Shown here in pieces: positions 27,705 through 36,934 of a stretch of 64,000 nucleotides of DNA. Both the position numbers and the translations under genes were made by a program. Location: the NCBI GenBank assembly GCA_024277115.1, contig JAJRVW010000017.1, forward strand, positions 18,333 to 82,332. The letters are read 5' to 3'. The notes beneath the pieces were generated by a model that did not search any database, was not told where the DNA came from, and was given only the letters and a program-made list of their open reading frames with translations. The DNA is from Calditrichota bacterium. Lineage in GTDB: Bacteria > Calditrichota > Calditrichia > Calditrichales > J004. The stretch's first letter is position 1, and every line of letters begins with the position of its first letter.

Positions 27705-28599
27705 TATTTTTACTCAACTTAGATTTTAATTTTTTTAAACCGGTCTCAACATCCGATGGCTGCCAATCAATCCGGTTTGTCAATTTATCAATATTAAAAG
27801 AAGAATCCATCGGGCGTGGCGCAAGTTGTTTTAAATCCGCGGTAACAATTTTTTCAATCAGGGATTCATCCAAGTCAAATCGCCCTGCGATCTTCTTTGC
27901 AAAATTGTATCGATTTATGATTTGTGAGCCCGCGATATGAAACAAGCCAAATTCTTCTCGTTCCAGCAAGCGGAAGATACTCTCGCTTAGATCATCAATA
28001 TAAGTAGGGTTACCAATTTGATCTGTTACTACTTTTATATTTTGTTTTTTTGAGAGACGGCTTATTACCCATGTTGCAAAATTTAATTTAACCTTATTGC
28101 CGAAGCCATACAATACCTGTGTACGCGCGATGATATATTCTAAATTGCTTGCAGCGATTATATTTTCCGCTGCCATTTTACTACGGGCATAATTGCCGAG
28201 GGGGTTAACCGGATCCTGCTCGGTATAACTGCCCTGCTGTCCGTCAAACACATAATCTGAAGAAATGTGAACTAAAATAGGATTAAATGTTGTGGCAATA
28301 TCAATAATATTTTCAACAGCGCGTACATTTGTGTTCCAACAAAGTTCTTTATCTTTTTCACTGCCGTCTACATTGGTGTAAGCAGCGGCATTAATAATAA
28401 TATCGGGTGATTCGGCGATTAAAAACTCATTTATTTGCACTCTGTTCACCATGTCAATTTGGTGATACGGCACGCCTTCAACACTATTTAGGCTTGTTCC
28501 GCCCAGTGAGGCCGCCACGACCTGATAATCTGTGTTGAAACGATTAACAAGACTTTGCCCCAACAGGCCGTTCGAACCAAATATTACAATTTTTTTCAT
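27697..28599 (-). CDS. rfbD: dTDP-4-dehydrorhamnose reductase
   Basis: 300 aa, an extended short-chain dehydrogenase that reduces dTDP-4-keto-L-rhamnose to dTDP-L-rhamnose with NAD(P)H. Rossmann GSNGLLGQSL at residues 8-17, NAAAYTNVDGSE, HISSDYVFDG, and the catalytic YARSK. 'NRYNFAKKI' and the final 'RPMDSSFN' are typical RfbD. The other rml genes are not in this window. It is in the envelope-sugar operon between purE and the GT2 gene. Confidence 0.88.
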   Translation of the reverse strand: MKKIVIFGSNGLLGQSLVNRFNTDYQVVAASLGGTSLNSVEGVPYHQIDMVNRVQINEFLIAESPDIIINAAAYTNVDGSEKDKELCWNTNVRAVENIIDIATTFNPILVHISSDYVFDGQQGSYTEQDPVNPLGNYARSKMAAENIIAASNLEYIIARTQVLYGFGNKVKLNFATWVISRLSKKQNIKVVTDQIGNPTYIDDLSESIFRLLEREEFGLFHIAGSQIINRYNFAKKIAGRFDLDESLIEKIVTADLKQLAPRPMDSSFNIDKLTNRIDWQPSDVETGLKKLKSKLSKNNG

Positions 28600-28670
28600 T
28601 TCATATTAACCCGATAAAATCCTTTTAAAGAAGAGTAAGTTACTTAAATCATAACTTTCGTGCAAACCAG

Positions 28671-29129
28671 TTAAAGCCTGCTTCCTTCTTTTTTAAAGGC
28701 CGCTAATTTTTGCCATACATTATCATTTTCCAGTGCTAAAATCTGTGCAGAAAACACTGCGGCATTACGCATCCCCGCCTTGCCAACCGCAAAAGTGGCC
28801 ACCGGCACGCCGGCTGGCATCTGCACTGTTGAGAGCAATGCATCCATACCATCTAAAATACCACCGGGCAACGGCACACCTAAAACGGGCAATGTGGTAT
28901 GGGCGGCCACTGCCCCGGCCAAATGTGCGGCCATGCCTGCAGCGGCAATGATAACTTTATAACCGTTCTCTTTTGCCCGGTTGCAAAATTGGGCCACATC
29001 CGCTGGGTTTCTATGCGCAGAACTGATACGGACCTCATACTCAAGATCAAAATACCGAAAATATTTTTCCGCTGCTTCAACAAACGGCAGGTCGCTTTTA
29101 CTGCCTAACAGGATGGCAACTTGAGCCAT
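28671..29129 (-). CDS. purE: N5-carboxyaminoimidazole ribonucleotide mutase
   Basis: 152 aa class I PurE. It converts N5-CAIR to CAIR in purine synthesis. Motifs [18 protein letters not shown] (catalytic His) and [24 protein letters not shown] are all intact. Begins 2 nt downstream of the DUF4837 lipoprotein. No purK is nearby. Confidence 0.95.
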   Translation of the reverse strand: MAQVAILLGSKSDLPFVEAAEKYFRYFDLEYEVRISSAHRNPADVAQFCNRAKENGYKVIIAAAGMAAHLAGAVAAHTTLPVLGVPLPGGILDGMDALLSTVQMPAGVPVATFAVGKAGMRNAAVFSAQILALENDNVWQKLAAFKKEGSRL

Positions 29130-29131
29130 TT

Positions 29132-30205
29132 CTATTCCTTTACTTTATTTTTATCTACAAAACTGAACGTACGCGCAATTACCTCGAGCTGATCTAAATA
29201 AGGCTTTTTATTTTTTGATGGGGCCATGACGGCGATATCTACAAAATAGTAGCTATTCTCTTTTTCATTTGGAATAATATACGTCCTAAAAGGGCCGCCA
29301 ACTATGAGCGAATCATTTTTCCAGGTACCGGCCAACTTATAGGTTGGCTTACCCTGAAATGAGACAATCTCAAGATGGGTTTCATTTTCCACAACTACAT
29401 CGCCGCTATAATATTTACGGGCCATCTGGTTGCGAAGTGTGGCTAAAGAATCGAAAGAAATTATGGCGCTATCCCCTTGCACGCGCCAAATGGAGAGCCA
29501 GCGATCGGGGTCTACCCTGCGCAGCCAGGTATACTTCTCTTCCGTGTTTTGCGTTGCCAAAAAATAATCGTGCTGTACGCGCACTTTATAGCCAAAGTTG
29601 TTGGCAAGATAGGCTTCCTGATCCTTTTGCTCTTCCTGATCGAACATTTCCTTCTCAAGACGTGCAAAGTATTTTTTACTAAATTGTTTGAAGATTGCGC
29701 CTTTTAAACTGGAAAAATTTTTCTTGAAGGAGGCAACATCCCGCCCAACCATAAACAGGCTAAACTGCCCATGGGAAAACAAGTCATCTTTAAAAAAATA
29801 AAAATTCTTGTCATCTTTCACATCTTGCATAAACTGTGGCGGAATACTTTTTTTGAGATATTCATTAACCATACCCGCCTCGGTGGTGCCAATAAAAAAT
29901 AAATTTTTTCGTCTTTTAAGCGTATTTAATTGTGAGATGGGATGCCAGGAAAGATAGTAACTTTTTTCCAGACGCGGTGTGCGTACATAGGCGCTAAAGG
30001 TCTCTTCGACATCATCTTTTACCTTTTGCCACAAAAGTGAATCGGCAAAGACAATCACCTCTTGCTGTAAACCAAGCGATGTTGGTTTATAATCACAGGA
30101 TGCACTATAAAGGAGAATCATAAAAAGGGATAAAATTACTGCCGATTTATAAAAACCGGATAAGCCTAATAGCGCTTTTTGGGGAAGATTATAGATTTCT
30201 TTCAA
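29132..30205 (-). CDS. DUF4837-family lipoprotein
   Basis: 357 aa. A hydrophobic N-terminal segment ends with lipobox YSASC (Cys37). The body matches my recollection of DUF4837 proteins of Bacteroidota-like bacteria: 'VIVFADSLLWQKVKDDVEETF', 'RRKNLFFIGT', 'RRVDPDRWLSIWRV', 'NQMARKYYSGDVV' and 'GGPFRTYIIPNE'. Function is not established. It overlaps the upstream flippase-like gene by 17 nt, which suggests coupling. A Met at about residue 23 may be a closer start to the signal peptide. Confidence 0.7.
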   Translation of the reverse strand: MKEIYNLPQKALLGLSGFYKSAVILSLFMILLYSASCDYKPTSLGLQQEVIVFADSLLWQKVKDDVEETFSAYVRTPRLEKSYYLSWHPISQLNTLKRRKNLFFIGTTEAGMVNEYLKKSIPPQFMQDVKDDKNFYFFKDDLFSHGQFSLFMVGRDVASFKKNFSSLKGAIFKQFSKKYFARLEKEMFDQEEQKDQEAYLANNFGYKVRVQHDYFLATQNTEEKYTWLRRVDPDRWLSIWRVQGDSAIISFDSLATLRNQMARKYYSGDVVVENETHLEIVSFQGKPTYKLAGTWKNDSLIVGGPFRTYIIPNEKENSYYFVDIAVMAPSKNKKPYLDQLEVIARTFSFVDKNKVKE

Positions 30206-31172
30206 TGGCTTTCACCTCATCAATTTTTGTACGGTTTCGTTGTGTTAAAAAAAGAACTCCGCCCCATACCGATATAAACATGGGGATTAATACATTCATC
30301 ACCGAAAGGGAAATAGCCGCAGCGCTCGAAACTTTTACTGCTGCCAAAAAGAATACAAATCCATATTCACGCACACCAACCCCGTTTATGGATGGCAGCA
30401 TGGTTATAATAAAAGTGACCGGTACAACAAGGAACAAATAAATCAGGTCAACATCAATATTTAATGCAAGTACAACAAAATAATTTAAAAAAACTATAGC
30501 TATTTGTGAAAAAAGAGATAGGACAAATACCCAAATAAAAACTTCTTTTTTCTCTTTTAAAATATGAATCGACTCGATCAGCTTATTAATTTTTTCCCCG
30601 ATATTCAAGATGGATAATTTATCAAATACTTTTAGAAAAAACTCAAAAGGACGGTCGCGTGTGATCAGGATAAAAAATATAACAATCAGGCCAAAAAGTG
30701 CGATGGATGTATATAAAATCCGGTCATCTTCAAAATATTGCGAAACATAATACAGAGATGTTATTGCCAAAAACAAGGTTGAGGCAATCCCAAGTACCCG
30801 TTCCAGGATAACACTTGCAAAACCTGCGGTACGGTCGTCCGACTCTCCCACAACTTTATAAATACGGATTATATCACCGCCGATACTTGACGGCAGAAAA
30901 TTATTAAAAAACAAGCCAACCAAATAAAAACCGAACAATTGGGAAAGCCGGAATTTTAAATTATAACTTTTAAGGATTATCTGCCAGCGCATGGCCATCA
31001 ACCCAATACTGGACAGGTAAGCCAGCAAGGCCAAAAATATAAATGTTAAACCATCGGCACGGTACACATTTCCGAACACTAAGGCGATTTGCTTGTGATC
31101 TGCAGAAACAATCAAATAACTAAATAAACCGATTGAGATAAGTGCTTTGGCAATTGTCTTTAAATGTCGCAT
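30189..31172 (-). CDS. Flippase-like membrane protein, AglD/LPG-synthase TM family
   Basis: 327 aa with about eight membrane helices. The pattern 'FYLVGLFFNNFLPSSIGGDIIRIYKVVGESDDRTAGFASVILERVLGI' and 'NGVGVREYGFVFFLA' is diagnostic of the UPF0104/AglD-like family (lysylphosphatidylglycerol-synthase transmembrane region). Family members are proposed to move or transfer lipid-linked groups. Immediately downstream of the DUF2723 glycosyltransferase (adjacent, no gap) and overlapping the DUF4837 gene, which suggests a shared role in envelope glycan or lipid assembly. Confidence 0.8.
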   Translation of the reverse strand: MRHLKTIAKALISIGLFSYLIVSADHKQIALVFGNVYRADGLTFIFLALLAYLSSIGLMAMRWQIILKSYNLKFRLSQLFGFYLVGLFFNNFLPSSIGGDIIRIYKVVGESDDRTAGFASVILERVLGIASTLFLAITSLYYVSQYFEDDRILYTSIALFGLIVIFFILITRDRPFEFFLKVFDKLSILNIGEKINKLIESIHILKEKKEVFIWVFVLSLFSQIAIVFLNYFVVLALNIDVDLIYLFLVVPVTFIITMLPSINGVGVREYGFVFFLAAVKVSSAAAISLSVMNVLIPMFISVWGGVLFLTQRNRTKIDEVKAIERNL

Positions 31173-33812
31173 TTATTTTTTTAATTGTTTCTTATACCGA
31201 TTTAAAGTATTAATGGCCCCTTTATCCTTCGGGTTTAGTATTGTCCATTGCTCCAACACTGCAATAGCTTTTTCAGTCTTCCCGCCCATTTCGTATACCT
31301 GTAAAAGCCTGCTGATATATTCTGAGTTAGCCGGGTTGGAATCATATACTTTTTCCAGAACTTTTTCTGCCGTTGCAAGATCGCGATAGCTCATTAGATG
31401 CATGGCAATATCGGCCAGGGCACGGGGACTTTCATTGTCTAATAACGTATCAAGAAGCGCTTCGTCATAGGATATCCGCAAGGCATCGCGCGCAATTCTA
31501 AGCGGTTCGGCCGTCCATGGGATCACATCTTCGGGCATCTTCTCTGCCTCAAACTCCAGCAGGGACTTCACCTTTTCCTTCTGGCCTTCCCTTAAATAAA
31601 AACTACCAAGGGTAACAATAGGCGTACGGTAATTTTGCATTAAACCGACAGTTTGATCATTATAATAAACAGAGCGGTCACTAAAACGATAATTATATTT
31701 CTCCCTAAGGTTTGTCTCAATTCTGGAAGGTTCAAAACGCCAGTCTTTAATTGGTACTACGCGCATCACGAGGCCTTCCATGCGCATATAATCCTGTAGA
31801 CCGCCGACCAGATTAGATTGCGGAACCGTTGTTGCAAAATAGATTGGTTTTTTCCATTGATTGGCTGCAAGAATATTAAGGATCATATAATCCTGCGTAC
31901 GCAATAATTTGTATTTGCCGTAAGTGAGCGTGGGTTTAACTTTAAATTTGATAGCCTTGGGCTGGTTTAAAGGAATCGGGCCAAAACGATTACGAAACTC
32001 ACTACTGTCTTTTTTAAATACTTCTCTCGGAACCTTAAGCGTTACTTCTTTTGTCTTCCAGGGAATAGGGGAGACTTGCTCCAGCATAGCCTCGTTTACA
32101 TTCATCGGTACCTTCGGCTCTAAGTCCTGTAATTGACGTATGTACCAGTCTGTATTTAATAAGCTAAGGTTTATAATACGCACATCGGTGCGGATGCCTT
32201 CAACTTCCTGCAGATACCACAGCGGGAAAGTATCGTTATCACCATTTGTAAACAAAATCCCATCTTCATCACAAGACATCAGAATATTATAGGAATAATC
32301 CCAGGCAACATAATTTCCACTACGGTTATGTGAGTGATAATTTTTGGATAGAAGCTGGATTGGTGAAAACAGCATAAGAACGATCAGCAAACCTGCCAAT
32401 AATGGTGTGCCTATTTCTTTTACTTTCTCCGACTTTTCCTTCATTACATCTTTAATCATTTCTATAATGCCGGCATAGCCAAGGCCAATCCAAATGGCGA
32501 AGGCAAAAAAGCTGCCCACATAACTATAATCGCGTTCCCTTGGCTGTGGATCGGGCTGGTTAAGATAAAGGATAATGGCCAGCCCCGTCGCAAAGAAGAG
32601 TGCCAACACAGCCAGGGCATGTTTGGGATCGCCCCTAAAATGATACACCATACCAATTAAGCCAATTAACAAAGGTAGGCCCCAAAACTGAAAATTCCAT
32701 CGCCCAGTTACTTCGTCCATGCCGGCAAATTGCCACATAAAATAGCGGTTGTACATGTGCTGTACCTGATAGGTCCAGAAAAAGTCCCAGGTGGAAGAAT
32801 ATCTTTTTTTGGTTTGAGGATTAGATTTCCACACTTTTTCGCGGTTGGCATCTGAGTCGCCATATTGTTCACGATTAATATATTTTAAAAATTTTTCGGT
32901 AGTCTCAGGATTATTTTCATCAATGGTTGGGTTTAACGCCGAACGAATAGGGATGATTCCGTAGCTTGTGTAACCAATAACAATAAAGGTTATTGATAGC
33001 ATCAGGAAACTGCGCAGGTGTTTTTTATTAAGTACGGCCCAATATGTTAAAGCAAAAACCCCGAGTATCACCATAGCAAATACAAACAGGTTCATCTCCG
33101 CAATTTGAGGGAACCAGAGCACCATGCCCGGATAAACCAGCACCATGCCTACAATGGTAATAATTGTCATAACGATAAACGATTGTATCTTAAACTCGTA
33201 CCTTTTGTAATAATAAATCATTGCGACAAACGGTAGGGCCAAAACATTTAACAGGTGGACGGCAATTGCCAAACCAACGAGGTACGATATCATCAAAAGA
33301 TATTTTTCATTACCGCGTTCATTCGATTTTTCGGCCCAGACGAGGGAGAGCCAAATCAACAATGCTGTAAACAACATGGAGGCAGCGTAAACTTCGGCCT
33401 CGGCGGCATTAAACCAGAATGAGTGCGTAAAAGCAAATGTGAGGGCGCCAACCAGGCCAGATGAAATGGCTATAAGCCAATCTTCACGCGATTCCAACTT
33501 GCCTTTCCACTCACGCACCAGGTGCACAATAACGAGGTATAAAAGCATAATTGTAATTGAACTGGAAAAAACAGAGATAAGGTTTACCCGTAAACCAATA
33601 TCCGCCGGAAAGGGCAGCAAAGTAAACATCCTTCCAACAAGTAAAAACAGGGGTGAGCCCGGTGGGTGTGTAACAGACATTTTATAAGCCGTTGCAATAA
33701 ACTCGCCACAATCCCAAAAAGAAACAGTGGGCGCGACAGTAAGCGTATAGATTATTGTTGTAAAAATAAACACAAAAATAGCAACAATATTGTTGGATTT
33801 TTTCCAGTCCAT
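31173..33812 (-). CDS. DUF2723 membrane glycosyltransferase with C-terminal TPR
   Basis: 879 aa. The N-terminus 'TVAPTVSFWDCGEFIATAYKMSVTHPPGSPLFLLVGR' is the signature of DUF2723 (protein O-mannosyltransferase-like, GT-C fold): the acidic residues in FWDCGEF are the presumed catalytic site, and 10-12 helices follow to about residue 480. The central part has the outside domain 'MSCDEDGILFTNGDNDTFPLWYLQEVEGIRTDVRIINLSLLNTDWYI'. Residues about 780-870 form TPR-like repeats. Substrate is not known; it probably uses polyprenyl-phosphate sugars, made perhaps by the GT2 enzyme in the same operon. TTAGGA precedes the ATG. Confidence 0.85.
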   Translation of the reverse strand: MDWKKSNNIVAIFVFIFTTIIYTLTVAPTVSFWDCGEFIATAYKMSVTHPPGSPLFLLVGRMFTLLPFPADIGLRVNLISVFSSSITIMLLYLVIVHLVREWKGKLESREDWLIAISSGLVGALTFAFTHSFWFNAAEAEVYAASMLFTALLIWLSLVWAEKSNERGNEKYLLMISYLVGLAIAVHLLNVLALPFVAMIYYYKRYEFKIQSFIVMTIITIVGMVLVYPGMVLWFPQIAEMNLFVFAMVILGVFALTYWAVLNKKHLRSFLMLSITFIVIGYTSYGIIPIRSALNPTIDENNPETTEKFLKYINREQYGDSDANREKVWKSNPQTKKRYSSTWDFFWTYQVQHMYNRYFMWQFAGMDEVTGRWNFQFWGLPLLIGLIGMVYHFRGDPKHALAVLALFFATGLAIILYLNQPDPQPRERDYSYVGSFFAFAIWIGLGYAGIIEMIKDVMKEKSEKVKEIGTPLLAGLLIVLMLFSPIQLLSKNYHSHNRSGNYVAWDYSYNILMSCDEDGILFTNGDNDTFPLWYLQEVEGIRTDVRIINLSLLNTDWYIRQLQDLEPKVPMNVNEAMLEQVSPIPWKTKEVTLKVPREVFKKDSSEFRNRFGPIPLNQPKAIKFKVKPTLTYGKYKLLRTQDYMILNILAANQWKKPIYFATTVPQSNLVGGLQDYMRMEGLVMRVVPIKDWRFEPSRIETNLREKYNYRFSDRSVYYNDQTVGLMQNYRTPIVTLGSFYLREGQKEKVKSLLEFEAEKMPEDVIPWTAEPLRIARDALRISYDEALLDTLLDNESPRALADIAMHLMSYRDLATAEKVLEKVYDSNPANSEYISRLLQVYEMGGKTEKAIAVLEQWTILNPKDKGAINTLNRYKKQLKK

Positions 33813-33916
33813 CAGTTTTTCCTAATTATTAAAGTGAGTCTTATATGTTGAACGAAGCTAATAAAAGTAATGAATAGACAAAACTTTATCAATTATTAAA
33901 TAATAAATTTTCATAA

Positions 33917-34134
33917 CTGTCCTAAATAAATCTATATAAAGGATTTATTGAAGTTATGGGTAGACATAGTTGAAATATTCATTTGAAACCCCAAATTGAT
34001 AAAAGATCGGATTACAAACTACAACCAAATGACATGCTGTACAGATGCCGCGAAGGCACAAAAAATGAATTATATTCGTGAATTCGCTGCTTAGATTATC
34101 TTGATTATTACCCATTTAGTTTTATTTAGGACAG
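33917..34134. repeat. MITE-like element with 14-bp terminal inverted repeats
   Basis: CTGTCCTAAATAAA at 33917-33930 is perfectly inverted at 34121-34134, bounding 218 bp without coding potential. The rest of the 471-bp gap 33813-34283 has the DUF2723 promoter region, a direct repeat of AGTTATGGGTA (33953 and 34225 regions) and a 9-bp inverted pair (GAACAATCA 34189-34197 with TGATTGTTC 34244-34252), but no gene. Confidence 0.5.
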
Positions 34135-34283
34135 ATGTGATATATTTTAGCAAGAGTAACTATAGGAATGCAGAAAAGTTTAAAAATAGAACAATCAAAA
34201 GTATTTTATAATGCGGTGAGTACAGTTATGGGTACACAAAAAATGATTGTTCGTTTATTGCCAGCCGGGGTTATCCCTTAATT

Positions 34284-34982
34284 TTAAAAACGGTAGCCAA
34301 ATCCGCCAAAAAATTGATCTGTCCGGTTTCCATTGGCGATTGGGCTATTGGCCACCTGGCCGTCAAAAAGGTAAATACGCGTCCCGGCAAAAACACCAAA
34401 CGCCCCAAACGGGTATGTCGCGATTATTTCCAGCTCGCCAACAAATGCCTCTTTGGGAGAATAGGCGGAAGTGCCGTAATAATAATCAACCAGTGTTTTA
34501 CTTTGATATTGCAGGCCGACTGCCGTAAGTAAGCGCATCGGACCAATCAGGTTGCGACGATAAACTTGCCAATCCAGCTCCCAGCTTTTATGGGCAAGGC
34601 CAAGATCGTGTAAAAAAGCCAAACGTGTGGCCACCCTGCCCGGCAATCTGCGCCCAATTTGAAGACCGGCCTCGATAGCTCGTTTACGTTCGCCAAAAAT
34701 ATTATCTTTTGCGCGGAACTGGTGTGTACGGATTTGTGCTGCCAAAGAGGCAAAATAGGTCCCGTCACGATAAATAGTATAGCCCAATCGATTGGCCTCG
34801 ATAAAAACCGGACCATAGCCACCAAAAATAAACACAACGGGATTCACGACCACGCCGGATGCTTTGTAATTTAAATCCCGGCTTGCAGCGCCAACGCCCC
34901 ACAAGCCATAAGCAGGTTCCAGCCAGTCGTTTGCCTTGGAAAACCCAATAAATAATAAAAGCGAAAAAATTAGTTTATTCAT
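34284..34982 (-). CDS. MipA/OmpV-like outer-membrane protein
   Basis: 232 aa with a signal peptide (LIFSLLLFIGFSKAN). 'GLWGVGAASRDLNYKASGVVVNPVVFIFGGYGPVFIEANRLGYTIYRDG' is the OmpV/MipA start (periplasm-facing first strands), and the chain ends in a strand with terminal Phe (FFGGFGYRF), as outer-membrane barrels do. Role unknown; MipA proteins have been linked to scaffolding of cell-wall enzymes. Stands alone between the inverted-repeat element and the VapBC pair. Confidence 0.7.
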   Translation of the reverse strand: MNKLIFSLLLFIGFSKANDWLEPAYGLWGVGAASRDLNYKASGVVVNPVVFIFGGYGPVFIEANRLGYTIYRDGTYFASLAAQIRTHQFRAKDNIFGERKRAIEAGLQIGRRLPGRVATRLAFLHDLGLAHKSWELDWQVYRRNLIGPMRLLTAVGLQYQSKTLVDYYYGTSAYSPKEAFVGELEIIATYPFGAFGVFAGTRIYLFDGQVANSPIANGNRTDQFFGGFGYRF

Positions 34983-35107
34983 TAAAAAGCTTCTCCTATT
35001 TTTAAAACGATCAACAAATTAGAGGGAAAAAAGATTTCATATTTCACAAAGAGTTAAAATAATCTTAATGGATGTTTTTATTACAATAAAAAGATTGGAT
35101 AATGACT

Positions 35108-35488
35108 TTAGAGCGGTTTGTAGAGATGCGCGGTAGGGATAATTCGATCAAGTTTTTTATCGAGAGTCCATAGTTTTAGGTCGTTTTTAATAGCCGAGAA
35201 AAGAATTGCCGCATCAATTAAACCCACGCCTTGGGCGAATAGTTTTTTTTCTGCTGAATAATTTCCCGCTTCGATAAAAATATCTTCCTCATTGCAATGC
35301 AGTAAGTTTTTCCAATAACCCATGATCACCTCTTTCTCATCCGGTCTTCTAGCCCCTTGTAGTAATTCTCCAAAAACAAATGAAGAAGCATAGACATGAA
35401 ATTTTTCGATCTCCGGGATTAACTGTGAGGTTATTTTTTTATTCCCACGCAAAAATTGTATCCACACGGAGGTATCAGGAAGGATCAT
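35108..35488 (-). CDS. vapC: VapC-type PIN-domain toxin
   Basis: 126 aa PIN domain. Acidic catalytic residues are visible as PDTSVW (Asp5), FGELLQG, GLIDAAIL and the late LWTLDKKLDRI. Such toxins are Mg-dependent RNases, often cutting tRNA. It overlaps the antitoxin-like frame by 14 nt, the usual antitoxin-then-toxin order. The final codons (HLYKPL) lie next to a 125-bp gap with no recognised feature. Confidence 0.85.
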   Translation of the reverse strand: MILPDTSVWIQFLRGNKKITSQLIPEIEKFHVYASSFVFGELLQGARRPDEKEVIMGYWKNLLHCNEEDIFIEAGNYSAEKKLFAQGVGLIDAAILFSAIKNDLKLWTLDKKLDRIIPTAHLYKPL

Positions 35489-35693
35489 TTTTCCTGTTCA
35501 CTTTACGTAATTGCTCGGCAGCAGTATTGTAGTTCAATGGCGCCTTCAGGATTTTTTTGTTCAGTTCTTTTAATTTTTCGCGGCGCACCCAGTCCTGTAA
35601 AGCCATTACAAGGCTTTCAGTGATTGTTTTGCCTTTTGTAATTTCCATTACATCGGTTACGATATTATCGGGTATTAGTGCGGTTATTTTAAT
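35475..35693 (-). CDS. vapB: VapB-like antitoxin, start codon uncertain (ATT)
   Basis: About 72 aa: KITALIPDNIVTDVMEITKGKTITESLV... LQDWVRREKLKELNKK. This is the usual layout of VapB antitoxins that precede PIN toxins, with an N-terminal DNA-binding ribbon or beta segment and a C-terminal toxin-wrapping tail. The codon where Met is expected, before KITALIPD, is ATT (35691-35693). An in-frame ATG lies 15 codons later and would remove the DNA-binding end. The frame is open further upstream into cmoB, but that part does not look like antitoxin. No clear ribosome-binding site. Confidence 0.6.
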   Translation of the reverse strand: MKITALIPDNIVTDVMEITKGKTITESLVMALQDWVRREKLKELNKKILKAPLNYNTAAEQLRKVNRKNDPS

Positions 35694-35757
35694 AAGACAG
35701 AATATACGATCATAAATCCGATTAAGCAACCGATAGCAAATCAGAACCCATATAGCC

Positions 35758-36744
35758 TTAATACCCGCAAATAAAAATAGCCCGTTTGGGCGCAGGATAA
35801 CCTTCAATTGTTTTGGATAAATCGGTGGGATCAAGAAATTGTTTTAAAGACTCAAACTCCATCCACTCAGTCACCTTTTGTTCTTCGATGGAGGTTGCCG
35901 TCACATCAACCAAATGGATATTTTTATAGCCACAACGTTTTAGCCAGCCTTCTAAAGTTAACACGCTCGGGATAAACCAGACATTGCGCATTTTAGCATA
36001 GCGGCCTTTCGGCACAAGGGTTTCGCCTTCTTTGCCATCGATCACCAGGGTTTCCAAAACAACCTCGCCACCGGGCCGCGCCAGCTCTTTTAACTCGTAT
36101 AAATGGTCAATCGGTGAGCGGCGATGGTACAAAACGCCCATGGAAAAAACAGTGTCGAATACATTTAACCTGGGCGGCAAATCTTCAAGCCGCAGGGGCA
36201 GAACTTCGATATGATCAAAAGGGAGATAGCTTTTTAAAACATTAAACTGCATCACAAAATGGAGCATAGGCTCAACGCCTAAAACCGATCGAGCGCCCGC
36301 GCCCAACATGCGCCAACAATGGTAGCCATTGCCGCACCCGATATCCAAAACATTACGGCCGGATAAATCCGAAATTTGTTTTTCCAGACGTTGCCATTTC
36401 CAATCGGAGCGCCATTCTGTGTCGATCTTGACGCCGGCAATTTCAAATGGCCCTTTGCGCCAGGGCATAAATTTTTTCAGGTTGGCAATAAAATCCGCTT
36501 CTTTATTTTTGGCAAGATTGTTTTTGTTGCCGATACGGACGGTGTCGCTGGATATATCAAAATCAGATTGTACTTTTTCGGGTGGGAAAAGCGCGCGGAG
36601 GTTTTGCAATGCCCCCTGCCATTTATCAAAATCCCCATGATTTTTTGAAGAGAAATATTTTTCCTGCCCCTTTTCAAGTTCTTCTAAAAAGTGAACAAGG
36701 GCCGGCGACCTGTGTTGTTTTATTATTTTTTCGAGGCTAATCAT
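35758..36744 (-). CDS. cmoB: tRNA U34 carboxymethyltransferase
   Basis: 328 aa, close to the 323-aa E. coli protein. It transfers the carboxymethyl group of carboxy-SAM to 5-hydroxyuridine at the wobble position. Motifs: 'WRKGPFEIAGVKIDTEWRSDWKWQRL', 'NVLDIGCGNGYHCWRMLGAGA', 'GVLYHRRSPIDHLYELK' and 'TLEGWLKRCGYKNI'. Its partner cmoA is 190 bp upstream on the same strand. Confidence 0.93.
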   Translation of the reverse strand: MISLEKIIKQHRSPALVHFLEELEKGQEKYFSSKNHGDFDKWQGALQNLRALFPPEKVQSDFDISSDTVRIGNKNNLAKNKEADFIANLKKFMPWRKGPFEIAGVKIDTEWRSDWKWQRLEKQISDLSGRNVLDIGCGNGYHCWRMLGAGARSVLGVEPMLHFVMQFNVLKSYLPFDHIEVLPLRLEDLPPRLNVFDTVFSMGVLYHRRSPIDHLYELKELARPGGEVVLETLVIDGKEGETLVPKGRYAKMRNVWFIPSVLTLEGWLKRCGYKNIHLVDVTATSIEEQKVTEWMEFESLKQFLDPTDLSKTIEGYPAPKRAIFICGY

Positions 36745-36768
36745 TTAATTTGATTTAAAAACATAATT

Positions 36769-36932
36769 TAACGTCAGTTCGACATAAGAAAATGGGACTT
36801 AATTCTTCGAGGTTTTAAAAGAAAACACCCCTTAATGTCATGCTGTAAGCATCTTTTCTTATGGTTTTCCAGAAAAAAGATTCTTTCAGAATGACATTTT
36901 CCAAAACTTTCTGTTACACCGAACTCAGGTTA
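36769..36932. repeat. Nested inverted-repeat element between cmoB and cmoA
   Basis: Outer arms 36769-36788 and 36913-36932 match in 14 of 20 positions; inner arms (AATGTCAT.CTG.AAG.ATCTTTT pattern, 36834-36857 and 36875-36898) match in 21 of 24. It contains the 'GATTCTTTCAGAATGACA' type motif seen as a dispersed repeat in many genomes, and a related half-copy lies at 38736-38766. Non-coding. Confidence 0.5.
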
Positions 36933-36934
36933 AT

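Noticed and set aside
35758-35834. Longer start for the antitoxin at 35834
   Set aside because: The extra N-terminus is the other-frame reading of the cmoB end and does not resemble an antitoxin.
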